Assembly: GCA_030595125.1 (NCBI GenBank) | Contig: JAUVDV010000052.1 | Location: forward strand, 1 to 36,354 | Direction of reading: 5' to 3' | Length of the DNA stretch: 36,354 nt | DNA from: Deltaproteobacteria bacterium | Lineage (GTDB): Bacteria > Myxococcota_A > Polyangia > JAAYKL01 | In this document: positions 17,483 to 26,758 of the stretch, in pieces | How positions within the stretch are numbered: the stretch's first letter is position 1 | How the letters are laid out: the number at the start of each line of letters is the position of its first letter | Notes under the pieces: generated by a model | The model's input: only the letters and a program-made list of their open reading frames with translations | The model's database searches: none | Told to the model about the DNA's origin: nothing | Translations under genes and position numbers: made by a program

Positions 17483-17507
17483 CCGGCAGGACAGAGAAAC
17501 GGGGTAG

Positions 17508-17546
17508 CGGAACCTATATGTCAAGTGGAGGGTTACGACCCCGTTT
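17508..17546. repeat. 39-bp direct repeat, right copy, abutting transposase remnant
   Basis: Second copy of the 16743-16781 element, with four substitutions. The transposase-like frame becomes readable within its last bases, which supports an insertion-sequence origin. No inverted copy was found after the transposase fragment. Confidence 0.75.
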
Positions 17547-18164
17547 GCGCTCTTCGGGCTGAAGGGCTCGCAGCCTACGCTTCAGGCTGAGGCCCGCGCT
17601 CATCTGGCACGCCGAACACCGGACGAATGCGACGCGGTGACCGTTGACATTCGAGGCAACCGGGAGGTGACTCGCCGCCTGTACATGACCACGGAGATGG
17701 CCTGTTTTCTCGACTGGACACACCTGCAAACGACCCTGCGCGTCGAGAGCGAAATGGTGGACATCGAAACCGGCGAGGTGGTGGCACAAAAAGAAGAGGA
17801 CGTAAACCGCTACTTCATATCCAGCCTTGAAGGCGATGGACTCACCGCGCCGCAGTGGCTGAAGCTGGTGCGCATGCACTGGGGCGTGGAGAACAACTGC
17901 CACAACACCTGGGACGTCGCCTTCGAGGAGGACGACCGGCGCTGGATTGTCGCCGACCCCAAGGGCGCGATGAACGTGATGTTGCTCAGGCGAATCGCCT
18001 ACAACATGCTCGCGCTGTTTAGAACGGTCACACAGCGCAGCGAAGAGAACCGCATGACCCCGTGGAAGGACATCCTGCGCTGGGTCTACAACACTTTGGT
18101 AGCCGCGCAGGAAACCGAACTGGCCGGTCTGCGCGAACGAACGGCGGTCACCGCCGAAATATGA
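17541..18164 (+). pseudogene. 5'-truncated ISAs1-type transposase
   Basis: The frame is open from 17541, directly after the repeat, and reads FALFGLKGSQPTLQAEA, then VTVDIRGNREVTRRLYM, RYFISSL, LVRMHWGVENNCHNTWDVAFEEDD and LLRRIAYNMLALF. These are the C-terminal landmarks of ISAs1/H-repeat DDE transposases, including the HWGVEN glutamate. The N-terminal half, with the first catalytic Asp residues, is absent, so the protein cannot transpose. A GTG at 17637 could start a 175-residue fragment, but no ribosome binding site supports it. No right-hand inverted end was seen between 18165 and 18461. Confidence 0.82.
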
Positions 18165-18367
18165 AATCCGGGTCGGGCTCCAACTGATCGCATTCTAGCC
18201 AGAGACATACCCGGTCCTCGATGACCGAAAAAGATCGTGGGCGCAAGCCCGCTGATTTGCTTCGCTTTGTCTCGGACAGGCGTCAATCGACTGCCGAAGA
18301 GATCTTGTGGTCATTTCGAACTCGCTCAAAGATCTTCGGATCAGGCCTGGGACTCTTGGGAGGACTC

Positions 18368-18396
18368 TTGTGTTGGCAGGTCAGACTCTTTATACT
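18368..18396 (+). promoter_or_regulatory. Putative promoter for the coiled-coil lipoprotein
   Basis: TTGTGT (18368-18373) and TATACT (18391-18396) are separated by 17 bases. The -10 box matches five of six consensus positions. The remaining sequence between the transposase remnant and the lipoprotein gene (18165-18461, 297 bases) shows no other feature. Confidence 0.4.
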
Positions 18397-18461
18397 CCCC
18401 ACCCGATGGCAGAACTACACTGGATTAAAGTGTCATAAAGGTGGAGGGACACGAAGTAATC

Positions 18462-18899
18462 ATGAGACGATTATTGGCAATCTGTTTTGTTTTGCTCTGT
18501 GTCATTCAGCTGTCCGGATGTGACCTGATCAAACCCAAACCCAAACGAGACCGGGGGATGAGCGAACAGGATAGACAAATCGCGATACTCATGCGGCAGA
18601 TTGAAGAGCTAGGGGAGCCCGATTCGGAATTCGAGGAGTTGAAGCAGGAACTGGCCAAACTGGCCAAACTGGAGGAGCCTCCCGACGCGGGCTCTCTTTC
18701 GCCACAGGAGAGAAACGAGATCCTGAAAATCCTCCTGGAGAAAGCAGAAAGTAGCAGTTCGGTAGAGAACTACTTTGATACTGTTCGAAAAATGCGTGAG
18801 CAGTGCAGTCTGATCTCAGGCGAACTCGATGTTTGCCATGATCGACTCGAGGCCTGCGAATCTCAAAAAGTTGACAGCATAGGGGTGCCACGCAAGTGA
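18462..18899 (+). CDS. Small coiled-coil lipoprotein
   Basis: Encodes 145 residues from ATG 18462, which opens the signal peptide MRRLLAICFVLLCVIQLSGC with a lipobox at Cys20. A GTG at 18441 would add seven residues before it. The nearest ribosome binding site, GGAGGG (18443-18448), is 13 bases away, which is long. The mature part starts DLIKPKPKRDRG and then has long heptad-rich helices (about 35-70 and 80-125: QIAILMRQIEELG, FEELKQELAKLAKLEE, RNEILKILLEKAE, VCHDRLEACESQ). It resembles short periplasmic helical lipoproteins with no enzyme motif. Its stop (18897-18899) touches the stop of the large convergent VWA lipoprotein gene with no spacer. Confidence 0.8.
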   Translation: MRRLLAICFVLLCVIQLSGCDLIKPKPKRDRGMSEQDRQIAILMRQIEELGEPDSEFEELKQELAKLAKLEEPPDAGSLSPQERNEILKILLEKAESSSSVENYFDTVRKMREQCSLISGELDVCHDRLEACESQKVDSIGVPRK

Positions 18900-21800
18900 C
18901 TAATTACACCGGTATTCCTCTTTCTTCCTGTACTTGACCTGGCCGACGGCGGTTTCCGCACCGGTGAGGGTGAAGAAGAGGGTCTTGCGTTTGTCGCGGA
19001 CGCGGACGGTGACCTTTCCGGACACGGGTCGGGAGGAGGTTGTGTCGCTGCGGGACACGAGGATCTGATAGGAACCGTTCCTGAGAAAGTGCACGGACAC
19101 TGTTTCTTCGTCGATGAGCCCGACGTTCTTGGCGGACGCTCCGCGGCGCCACAATCCGGAGATGCGCCTCCCGGCCGGGTCGATGACTGCAAGATCCAGG
19201 TCCACGTCCGGGGAGTTGTTACTCAACTTGACGGTCATGGTGCCCTTGAAGCCCTTCGCCGGCCACGCGGGGAGCACACCGTTCCTCGCGCCCGCAACAA
19301 GGTCATCCACCTTGCCCTGAATCGACCTGTACTTCCTGTTCGACGCCACGTTCCTGACCTCGATGTCCAGCAGGGAAAGCTGCCCGGAGGCGGCGAGGCA
19401 GAAGAGATAGTCGAGCATGAACTCGTTCTTCTTCTTTTTATTTACGGTCGCAGCCGCCCGGTAATGCCCGGCCGCAGCTCCGTAATCCCCGAGATCCCTG
19501 AAGGCGTTGGCAAGTCGTAAGTGTATCTTGCCGGATCGCGGCTCGAGCTCGGCAATGGAGGAATACATGCGCATGGCCGCGTCCCGGTGGCCGTGCCTGG
19601 CAATCTGGTCGGCATAAGCCGAAAGAGCGCTCGTGCCCATGGGATCCGAGTCGCGCCACGCCTTTGCTGCAGCCAGTGCCTTCGTAACATGCCCGAGTCT
19701 CGAAAGAATACGCACGTAGCGACGATGACTCGAACGCGACAACGGGTTCTGCCGTACCCTGGCCGCGAGTTGTTCGGCCTTGTTGGTCGCCGCCGAACCG
19801 TAGGATGCGGGAGGCCCGATCTTGATGTTGTATACCGTTCGGTATCCGCAATGGCGAGGCCGGCCGTAACCGTAGCCGTAGCCGCCTCCGCCTTCATACC
19901 CCTTGGACGGACCGCTCGTAGCGATGTTGCTGCTCCGGGCGGCGCGATCGTCCTTCAATGAATCCAAATCTTCCGACTTCTCAGACTCCATCTGCATGAG
20001 GGGAGCGGACGACGGTTTCGCCTTGGACTTCTTGGCGCTCGGAGCCTTTGCCGTGGCAACAGGGGCCGCCGAAGCATAGCCTTCACCCGCCTTGCCCATA
20101 CCGCCGCGCGGTTCGGCGCTCGCGCCCGTCGCCCCCGCACCCGATCCGAGCGTCCCGAGGGCGCTGTTGTCCGCCAGAACAAGATCGTCCAGGGCCATGG
20201 CGTCCGCCCCGTCCTCGGCGTCCTCGTCGTAGGCCTCCGCGAAGTTGGCCGCCCGACCATCCCACACCTCGGCTTCAGTGCGCTGGACCTTGAAGCGATC
20301 GTACATTTTCTGGTTCTCCAGAACGATCCAGCTCGTTAGCCTGCTGGCCACGCGCATTCGACGTGAAATGTCTATGATCTCCTTGTCCCTTCCCCCCTGG
20401 AACTGGAGGTAATCTATATGATCCTTGGCCCAGAGCTTTCCGATGAACCCGGGCGCCGGAGCGCCTGCCATCATCGAGATCTCGAACCGCTTTTCGTAGG
20501 GAGCGCCGTTCGTATCAGTGGCGCGCACAACTACCTGCCCGGGAACGCCCTGCGGCCGGGTCAGAGCTGCCGTGAGCACGATCTCGGACCCGGACGGAAT
20601 GAATCCGATCCTCTCGGGGTATGTGGCGCCAACACCTGCGGGCCACTGGAAAGTCACGTCCTTCAAACCCGGCGCGTTGATCCTCCGGGCCACGTTCCAC
20701 GCGGCAATCGCCGGGGACTCTCCCACCGACAGCCGATAGCTGGATCCGCCCATGGATGCCGCCATTGCGTCCAGGAGGACCCCGTCAACGTCCGGACCCA
20801 CGCCCACAGTCTGGACGGCGACGTTGGGGGGCCTTGTCTCCTCGAGAATATTCAACAGCTTGCCCGCGTCGAGCTCACCCGATGTGGGAACACCGTCGCC
20901 CAGGTAGACGATGGTCGCCGGGCCGCCGCCGCTCACCCATGCGAAGGCCTGTTCAACGGCGCCGAGGATATCGCTGGCGCCCCCGGGTTCGATGGCCGCC
21001 AGAAACTCGTGAGCTCTCTTCAACCCCTGAGAGGAAGGTTTCTCGAACCCGCGGGAGAAGGCGCGACAACCGCTGTCGCACGCAAGGATATTGAACATGT
21101 CGTTCTGTCCGAGGCCGGCCAGAAGCTCGACTACTGTGGACGACGTGAGGGCTCTGATATCCTCCGTCGTTCCGTATGAAGTATCAACCACGGCCAACAA
21201 CCGTGTGGAAACAGGCGCCGCACGCACAGCGGCCGTCACCTCGGGGCGGAAGATCGCCATGGAGTAGCTCTGGCCGTTTTTCTCCGTCTCCGTGGCAACC
21301 CGCATCTCGACGGGATCTTTCTTCGTCGCGTATTCGAGCACAAAATCCGCCGACGGCGCGTATCGTTGCGCGCTGAAGGACACGACCGCACGTTCGCCCT
21401 GAGCACTGATCTCGGTGGGGTACAGCGGGGTTCGCACCGCGCTGATGCCGTACGGCGACTCGATATCGATGTTCATGGAAAACTCGCCGATATCGGGTGT
21501 GCCCGCGGACCCGCCCATTGGATAGATGTAACGAACGTACCCGTCCGAGGCGGTCATCGGCTCCATGTAGGAGATGAAGACGCGCCGCGTCTCACCGGGC
21601 TTGATCGGGAAGATCTTCATGCTGAAGGCGCTTCCCTTGACCCACTCCAGAAGAGCGGGATCCCTGGGTCGCACAGAATCGTCTACTATCTGCTTGAAGA
21701 TACGCTTGGCCCGTTTCTTCTCCAGCACCTCTCCTTCTTCGATGCGCCCGTTCACATCGAGGGCGAGGCGGGTGATGCTGGCGCCCGACGGGAGCAGGAA

Positions 21801-22658
21801 CTTGTATGTTGCCTCCACAGTGCGACCGCTTCGATTGGTGAACGCCTCCTCCACACTGGTGAGGGCTATCCCCTCCCGGATGGAGACTTTGGCCGCGTGA
21901 TTGACGAGATCGAGGGCTGTCTCGTTCTTCTTTCCCGAACCGGGCACACGCGCCGTCAGGGTTCCGATACCGCGAAGCAGGTTGGTCGGGGCCGGGATAC
22001 GGTACGCCTCGGGAGCCAGAGACTCGATCCAGCCTACGAGCCTGTTCGACGAAACCGTTGAGCGAAGATCTGTAGTGACCTCTCCATCCGGAGATATGCT
22101 CAGCGACTGACCCGTGCGATACCCCACCCCGGACGCCAACGCCTGGATCTCACCGGCGAGGATCTGCATTCGGCCTCGCCCCTGATCCATATGGACGGTC
22201 GCCCTTCCGGAGGCCATTGTAAACGCGGTTCGACCCACGCCAAGGGACAATACGGCGCCGGATCCCAGGGGGCGCGCAATGGAGACTTCTCCGTCTTTGA
22301 TGACCAGCTTGCCGTCGACGAAGCCCGCGCGACTGTTTTCTCCCAGCACCAGCGATGTGCCGTCGTCGTAGAAGATGGATACTTCGAGGCCCGCGTCGGT
22401 CTGAACGATCTCTTCTCCGGTTACCCTGTCGCCGGGAGCCAAACTCCTCTTGCCCGCTTTTCCCAGTGCGCTCAGGCCTTCCGTGCCACCGGCGCCGCTT
22501 CGTACCGAAGCGATGGTCCCGCCCATGCCGACCCCGGGTTTCCCGTCCTGCGGGGCGACACCTCCCTGGTCTCGCGTTGTCTCGTGCTTCTCGCATCCGA
22601 GAACCAATGCCAGCATCATCGCGAAAACCATTGTTATCGTATTGCGTCTTGATCTCAT
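18900..22658 (-). CDS. Large FecR-like/VIT/VWA lipoprotein with helical repeats
   Basis: Encodes 1252 residues. ATG 22658 is chosen because GGAG lies upstream and MRSRRNTITMVFAMMLALVLGC is a signal peptide with a lipobox. Domains in order: FecR-like beta region (about 60-190: GDRVTGEEIVQTDAGLEV, DGTSLVLGENSRA); VIT domain (about 230-375: SVEEAFTNRSGRTVEATYKF, EVLEKKRAKRIF); von Willebrand A domain (about 485-640: LLAVVDTSYG, ILACDSG, VYLGDGVPTSG); an Ala/Lys/Ser/Gly-rich linker (about 810-950); TPR-like helices (about 955-1100); and a C-terminal domain resembling DUF2135 (about 1137-1252: VDLDLAVIDPAGRRISG). VIT-VWA proteins mediate adhesion or complex assembly. The metal site reads DTSYG rather than DxSxS, so metal-dependent binding may be weakened. 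Confidence 0.9.
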   Translation of the reverse strand: MRSRRNTITMVFAMMLALVLGCEKHETTRDQGGVAPQDGKPGVGMGGTIASVRSGAGGTEGLSALGKAGKRSLAPGDRVTGEEIVQTDAGLEVSIFYDDGTSLVLGENSRAGFVDGKLVIKDGEVSIARPLGSGAVLSLGVGRTAFTMASGRATVHMDQGRGRMQILAGEIQALASGVGYRTGQSLSISPDGEVTTDLRSTVSSNRLVGWIESLAPEAYRIPAPTNLLRGIGTLTARVPGSGKKNETALDLVNHAAKVSIREGIALTSVEEAFTNRSGRTVEATYKFLLPSGASITRLALDVNGRIEEGEVLEKKRAKRIFKQIVDDSVRPRDPALLEWVKGSAFSMKIFPIKPGETRRVFISYMEPMTASDGYVRYIYPMGGSAGTPDIGEFSMNIDIESPYGISAVRTPLYPTEISAQGERAVVSFSAQRYAPSADFVLEYATKKDPVEMRVATETEKNGQSYSMAIFRPEVTAAVRAAPVSTRLLAVVDTSYGTTEDIRALTSSTVVELLAGLGQNDMFNILACDSGCRAFSRGFEKPSSQGLKRAHEFLAAIEPGGASDILGAVEQAFAWVSGGGPATIVYLGDGVPTSGELDAGKLLNILEETRPPNVAVQTVGVGPDVDGVLLDAMAASMGGSSYRLSVGESPAIAAWNVARRINAPGLKDVTFQWPAGVGATYPERIGFIPSGSEIVLTAALTRPQGVPGQVVVRATDTNGAPYEKRFEISMMAGAPAPGFIGKLWAKDHIDYLQFQGGRDKEIIDISRRMRVASRLTSWIVLENQKMYDRFKVQRTEAEVWDGRAANFAEAYDEDAEDGADAMALDDLVLADNSALGTLGSGAGATGASAEPRGGMGKAGEGYASAAPVATAKAPSAKKSKAKPSSAPLMQMESEKSEDLDSLKDDRAARSSNIATSGPSKGYEGGGGYGYGYGRPRHCGYRTVYNIKIGPPASYGSAATNKAEQLAARVRQNPLSRSSHRRYVRILSRLGHVTKALAAAKAWRDSDPMGTSALSAYADQIARHGHRDAAMRMYSSIAELEPRSGKIHLRLANAFRDLGDYGAAAGHYRAAATVNKKKKNEFMLDYLFCLAASGQLSLLDIEVRNVASNRKYRSIQGKVDDLVAGARNGVLPAWPAKGFKGTMTVKLSNNSPDVDLDLAVIDPAGRRISGLWRRGASAKNVGLIDEETVSVHFLRNGSYQILVSRSDTTSSRPVSGKVTVRVRDKRKTLFFTLTGAETAVGQVKYRKKEEYRCN

Positions 22659-22774
22659 TGAATGCTGCTCCGTGTTTTGAAAAGGCCTTCGTTGCAAAAG
22701 GGACGAATCACCTACAAAAAGGATCTTTTCGACGCCCAGATCGCCGTGTGTTCTCAATTGGTGTAGTGAAATGC

Positions 22775-22780
22775 TATCAT
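22775..22780 (+). promoter_or_regulatory. Possible extended -10 promoter element
   Basis: TGC followed by TATCAT (22775-22780) fits an extended -10 box; no good -35 is present. If used, transcription would begin near 22787. That would rule out the upstream ATG at 22771 as start and favour ATG 22816 or 22840 for the kelch lipoprotein. Confidence 0.3.
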
Positions 22781-22839
22781 GTAGTTACATAGATGGAATT
22801 TGTTTTATCAAAAGGATGGACGGACTGTTGATTATCAGA

Positions 22840-25665
22840 ATGGAAAAGCTGCACATCAAACCATCTGAATCAATATTAATAGCAGTGGTTTTTATTGCCA
22901 TTGCCATGGGCGGGTGCGGCGAGAACGTGGGTATCAAGCTGGTCCCGGTTTTCCCAAACGATGAGCCCAACCTCCTTCAAAACGCCGGCGTGGAATACCT
23001 GGACGTCATGGCTGAATCCACACTTGAAGGGCCCCAGAGCGAGGACATGTCCCAGCGCCTGTATCCGGGAGACAAGCTGTCCATGAATCTCTCGCAAGGC
23101 ACATGGCAGGTCACGGTCAAGGGAATGAACGGCGGCGTGGAGGTGGTCCACGGACAAACTGCGCAGTTCGAGGTCGAGCGGAGTCTTTCGAGGGAGGTGA
23201 AGTTCTTCATCGGGAGGTCCATGGCGTTCAACGAGATCAAGCTCGACCCCGTCGAGCTGGCCAACACCCTGGGAGAGCTTACCGATCACAGCGCGGTGTC
23301 CTACGAGGACTCGGACGGCCACCCCTGGATCCTGGTGGCCGGGGGCAAGCGAAACATCAGCGGCGCGCCGGTTTCCGACGCCTATCTGATTGACCCGTTG
23401 AAATTCGAGATCAAACAGCTTCCTTCGATGGCGTGTACGAGGGCGGGCCACGTAGCCTTTACCGTCAAGACGGAGCAGGGTCTCGCTGTGGTCCTGGCAG
23501 GGGGAGACGACGGCACCTGCCTCGGCGCCCTCGAGGTATTCAATCCGGCGACCGAGAGCTTCAGCGTATTGGACGCGTGCGGCCTGGAGTTCACCCGTGG
23601 CGCGGCGGCAGAGATCGAGGCCTCCGGCGGTACGGAAGTGGCGCAGACCGGGTGGGTCATTGTGCCGGGCAATCCACGGTGCAAGGTAAACGTGTACGAC
23701 GGGCAGGCGGTGGCGGGAGTCACCCTGGATTCGACTGCGGTCTCACCAAAATCACCTCGCGACTCCAGGGTGAACGCGCAGGGGACGATCCTCATCGTAG
23801 ATCAGGACAGGTTGTTCGTGGACACACAGGCCCAGGCTCAGTGCATCGACAGCGCCACCCAGAGCTGGATGGAGATCGCTTCGTGGAGCGACATAGAGGA
23901 GCGACCCGGCGGAAAGCTGCACGCGTTCTCGGACGGCCGGTTCCTTTTCCTTGGAGGACGTGTTCCCCAGGGGGCAACACAGAGATTCGGCTGGTCCATG
24001 ATCATTGCGTCCATGTGCAGCCTGTCGAAAGTTGTGGAGGGCGCGCGCGCGCATGAGCAACCGCTGACCGGGTTCGTATTGATCGACCTCGATTTGCAAA
24101 GCGGTGTGGGGCTCCTGGCAGCAGGAGGGTACAACGACGCGGGAAGCCGCACGGACAAGGCATATCTTTTCATAGAGAACACCGGCGCGCTCGCACCGAG
24201 CTGGCACGATATGTCGGTGGTTGAAAGGAACAGAACCATTCAACTGAGGAGGCCGAGGGCCGGGCACGCGGCTGCGCGAATGGAAAACGGCGACTACTGG
24301 ATCTTCGGAGGCGGGGCTACGGTGCCTGAGATCTTCGTGCGAGGCGAGGAAACCCTGGAGACCAGCCCGAGGGCCCTCACAAAGAGGAGCCCCACATTGA
24401 CGTCGGTCTCCGTGATGGATACTGCGGCAGCGAGCGCACCCATCGATTCCGTCGATCCGTCGGTGAACAAGCTATTCAAAGAAAAATACGTGCCGGTGCT
24501 CTACAGCCAGTCCAGCCAGTTTCGGAACCTGCTCTTCTTTGTTACCAGCGCCGACAGGGGCATTCAGGACGGGTTGCTCGCATCGAACCCGCTCGGCTCG
24601 GACGGTTGTGAGGAGAACCCGTCTTCCGCCATCCTGGGCGTCTTCTTCGGGTCCGAGTCCAGCGTAAACCCGGGAGAACAAGGCGTTCAGGTGTTCGAGG
24701 GGCAAGGCGAGATCCTCATGGACAGCGCCAAGGAAAGCGCCGAGATCCTGGTGGACAATATCGCCGCAGGCGACGGCGACTGCGGATGGCGCCAGCTGTT
24801 GCGTGCCGGCCTGGAAGGGATGGAAAAGAGCGTCGAGGTGACCGAAGCGGGCCAGGACGATCCCACCCTGGGTGTAAACATCCTGTTCCTGGTCACTACG
24901 CAAGACGACTGCAGCCAGCGTATATATCACGAGATGGACGTTACCCCGTTGGAGCCGCCGCCGGACGCGGTGCTCACAAGCGAAGAGTGCTCTTCAGAGA
25001 GCTACGACGATTATTTCGGACTGCCCCCCACCGGCGAATATCTGGACGCCTTCATCGAAAACATCCCTGAGATCTCCTGGGATCCGTCGGACCTCATCGT
25101 CGTGCTCTTCGGCAACGGTGGTCCAAGCATCTCCTGCAACGCGGGAGATCTCGGCTTTCTGGACAGGCCGCGGCGACTCATGGAGACCCTCGACGTGATG
25201 GAATCCCGGGGCGTGGAGGTCTTCTACATCAACCTGTGCGAGGACAACACAAGCCAGGATGTGGCCGACCGGATGGGCGAACTCCTCGCCAAGATCACCG
25301 ACAGGAACCCGTACCAGGCGTGCCTGTCTGAGGGGGTAGTATCACTGGAAACGGAGTATGACGCCGACAGGGAACAGTACAAACCGGTGGAGCCGGACAA
25401 GGCGCTCGCGGACGAGGTTGCGCTGAGGTGTCAGCTCGTTTTTCTGGAGGACGTGGCCGATGCGGGCACGATCGACGATACGCCGGAACACCTGGAGGCA
25501 AGGCTTGTCGATCCCGACGACACCTGGATAGGAACCGATTCGGACAGAAGGGCCGCCTGCCCTGTTGATGATGTTAACGATGATCCATGGGTAATCCGCG
25601 TGGGACGGCCCCAAACCAGCGACGGCAAGGACGTCAATGACCTGGACCTCATCTGCCTTCCGTGA
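22840..25665 (+). CDS. Kelch-repeat lipoprotein with VWA-like C-terminal half
   Basis: Encodes about 941 residues. ATG 22840 gives MEKLHIKPSESILIAVVFIAIAMGGC, a signal peptide with a lipobox at Cys26; earlier ATGs at 22771 and 22816 lengthen the region before it. Residues about 145-510 hold kelch-like repeats with Gly-Gly turns (ILVAGGKRNISGAPVSDAYL, VVLAGGDDGTCLGALEVFNP, FLFLGGRVPQGA, LLAAGGYNDAGSRTDKAYLF, YWIFGGGATVPEIFV), implying a beta-propeller. The C-terminal part (about 540-835: FRNLLFFVTSADRG, VNILFLVTTQDDCSQRIY, LIVVLFGNGGPSIS, GVEVFYINLCEDN) has the alternating strand-helix pattern and the TxxDDCS motif of VWA-like domains in Myxococcota surface proteins. It overlaps the next gene by 29 bases. 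A surface binding role is inferred; the ligand is unknown. Confidence 0.82.
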   Translation: MEKLHIKPSESILIAVVFIAIAMGGCGENVGIKLVPVFPNDEPNLLQNAGVEYLDVMAESTLEGPQSEDMSQRLYPGDKLSMNLSQGTWQVTVKGMNGGVEVVHGQTAQFEVERSLSREVKFFIGRSMAFNEIKLDPVELANTLGELTDHSAVSYEDSDGHPWILVAGGKRNISGAPVSDAYLIDPLKFEIKQLPSMACTRAGHVAFTVKTEQGLAVVLAGGDDGTCLGALEVFNPATESFSVLDACGLEFTRGAAAEIEASGGTEVAQTGWVIVPGNPRCKVNVYDGQAVAGVTLDSTAVSPKSPRDSRVNAQGTILIVDQDRLFVDTQAQAQCIDSATQSWMEIASWSDIEERPGGKLHAFSDGRFLFLGGRVPQGATQRFGWSMIIASMCSLSKVVEGARAHEQPLTGFVLIDLDLQSGVGLLAAGGYNDAGSRTDKAYLFIENTGALAPSWHDMSVVERNRTIQLRRPRAGHAAARMENGDYWIFGGGATVPEIFVRGEETLETSPRALTKRSPTLTSVSVMDTAAASAPIDSVDPSVNKLFKEKYVPVLYSQSSQFRNLLFFVTSADRGIQDGLLASNPLGSDGCEENPSSAILGVFFGSESSVNPGEQGVQVFEGQGEILMDSAKESAEILVDNIAAGDGDCGWRQLLRAGLEGMEKSVEVTEAGQDDPTLGVNILFLVTTQDDCSQRIYHEMDVTPLEPPPDAVLTSEECSSESYDDYFGLPPTGEYLDAFIENIPEISWDPSDLIVVLFGNGGPSISCNAGDLGFLDRPRRLMETLDVMESRGVEVFYINLCEDNTSQDVADRMGELLAKITDRNPYQACLSEGVVSLETEYDADREQYKPVEPDKALADEVALRCQLVFLEDVADAGTIDDTPEHLEARLVDPDDTWIGTDSDRRAACPVDDVNDDPWVIRVGRPQTSDGKDVNDLDLICLP

Positions 25666-26737
25666 GGTGCCGGGGCCAGGCCGGCTCCTGCTGCTCGCGA
25701 CCTTCATGCTCATCCCCCTCCACTCGGCGGGGCAGGATGCCATATCACCTTCCCGCGACGCCGGCGTCACGGACGGATCACCTGATGAAACGGACAACAA
25801 AACCGGGGAACACGGTCCGCCTGACATACCCCCGAAGGACACTCGCGGAAGCATTTTAATTTTACCGACCCGCGCCGGCACGGAAGGAGTCGGCGATGCG
25901 GCAACCTTCGATGTTCTGCTGTCCTCCGCGTTTCGGGAGGTGGGTTTCACGGTGATGGACACCGGAAAAATCATCGAGAGCATGCACGTAAATTCCCGGG
26001 ATCTCGATGAGGCCAGGGAGGCGTACCTGGGCATGGACCTCGAGCGAGCACTGACCCTGGCGCAGGAGATACGGCAGGTCCACCTGGATCACCGGGGCGA
26101 CCTGTTGGGAGGGGAGGGGCTGACCGAGGCGGAGCTCTTCATGGTTCAGCTGCTGTTAGATCTGCGACGGGTGCCCGAGGCGCTGGATCTCGGGGTGGAT
26201 ATTCTGATGCGTCGGCCCGGATTGCGACTGGATCCGGTTGAGCATTCACCCGCCATCCAGGCGCTCTGGCTCGCCGCCATCGAACGACGTTCGGGGAGAC
26301 AGCCCGTGGAACCTTCAAGGGAGCAACTGAAGGAGTTGGGGCAAACCACCCACGCAGACTGGGTTGCCGCCGCGATGATAAAACGCGCCCAGGACGATTC
26401 GGCTCGACTGGTCATCACACTGGTTTCCACCATGCGTGGGGTGGAGCCTTCACGCCATTCCATCCGGCTTGGCAAGCGCAGCTGGTGGGCAACCGAGATC
26501 CGTCTGGCTCTCGAGGAGCGTTTTCCCGTGGCCAAACCGCGCGAGACCATCACACAGAAGTTGCCCGACGACCCCGAGCCAGGCGATGAGGTCGACGAGA
26601 AGACGCCGTGGTACAAGACCTGGTGGTTCTGGACGGCGGTCGGAGTGGCCGTGGTAGGGGGAACCGTCGGCGGCATCGCCGGATACAACGCCTCCAAGAG
26701 CGACGATCACACAACGACAATGGATCCGGGGTGGTAA
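25637..26737 (+). CDS. Exported protein with C-terminal membrane anchor, partner of the kelch lipoprotein
   Basis: The frame from ATG 25637 encodes 366 residues and overlaps the kelch gene by 29 bases. A GTG at 25667, one base after the kelch stop, would give a tighter signal peptide (MPGPGRLLLLATFMLIPLHSAG) and is a good alternative. A Pro/Asp-rich linker leads to a domain of about 200 residues starting SILILPTR, with helices such as ERALTLAQEIRQVHL and LFMVQLLLDLRRVPEALDLG that suggest TPR-like structure. Near the end PWYKTWWFWTAVGVAVVGGTVGGIAG is a transmembrane helix with an aromatic border. The layout resembles Myxococcota periplasmic proteins encoded with lipoproteins, but no precise family was recognised. 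Confidence 0.78.
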   Translation: MTWTSSAFREVPGPGRLLLLATFMLIPLHSAGQDAISPSRDAGVTDGSPDETDNKTGEHGPPDIPPKDTRGSILILPTRAGTEGVGDAATFDVLLSSAFREVGFTVMDTGKIIESMHVNSRDLDEAREAYLGMDLERALTLAQEIRQVHLDHRGDLLGGEGLTEAELFMVQLLLDLRRVPEALDLGVDILMRRPGLRLDPVEHSPAIQALWLAAIERRSGRQPVEPSREQLKELGQTTHADWVAAAMIKRAQDDSARLVITLVSTMRGVEPSRHSIRLGKRSWWATEIRLALEERFPVAKPRETITQKLPDDPEPGDEVDEKTPWYKTWWFWTAVGVAVVGGTVGGIAGYNASKSDDHTTTMDPGW

Positions 26738-26758
26738 AAAGACGGGGGTTTTAGATTC

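Noticed and set aside
18165-18367. Right-hand end of the ISAs1 element after the transposase fragment
   Set aside because: No inverted copy of the 39-bp repeat and no target duplication could be found there.
22771-22839. Upstream ATG 22771 as start of the kelch lipoprotein
   Set aside because: It has no ribosome binding site, places 23 unusual residues before the signal peptide and overlaps a possible -10 element.
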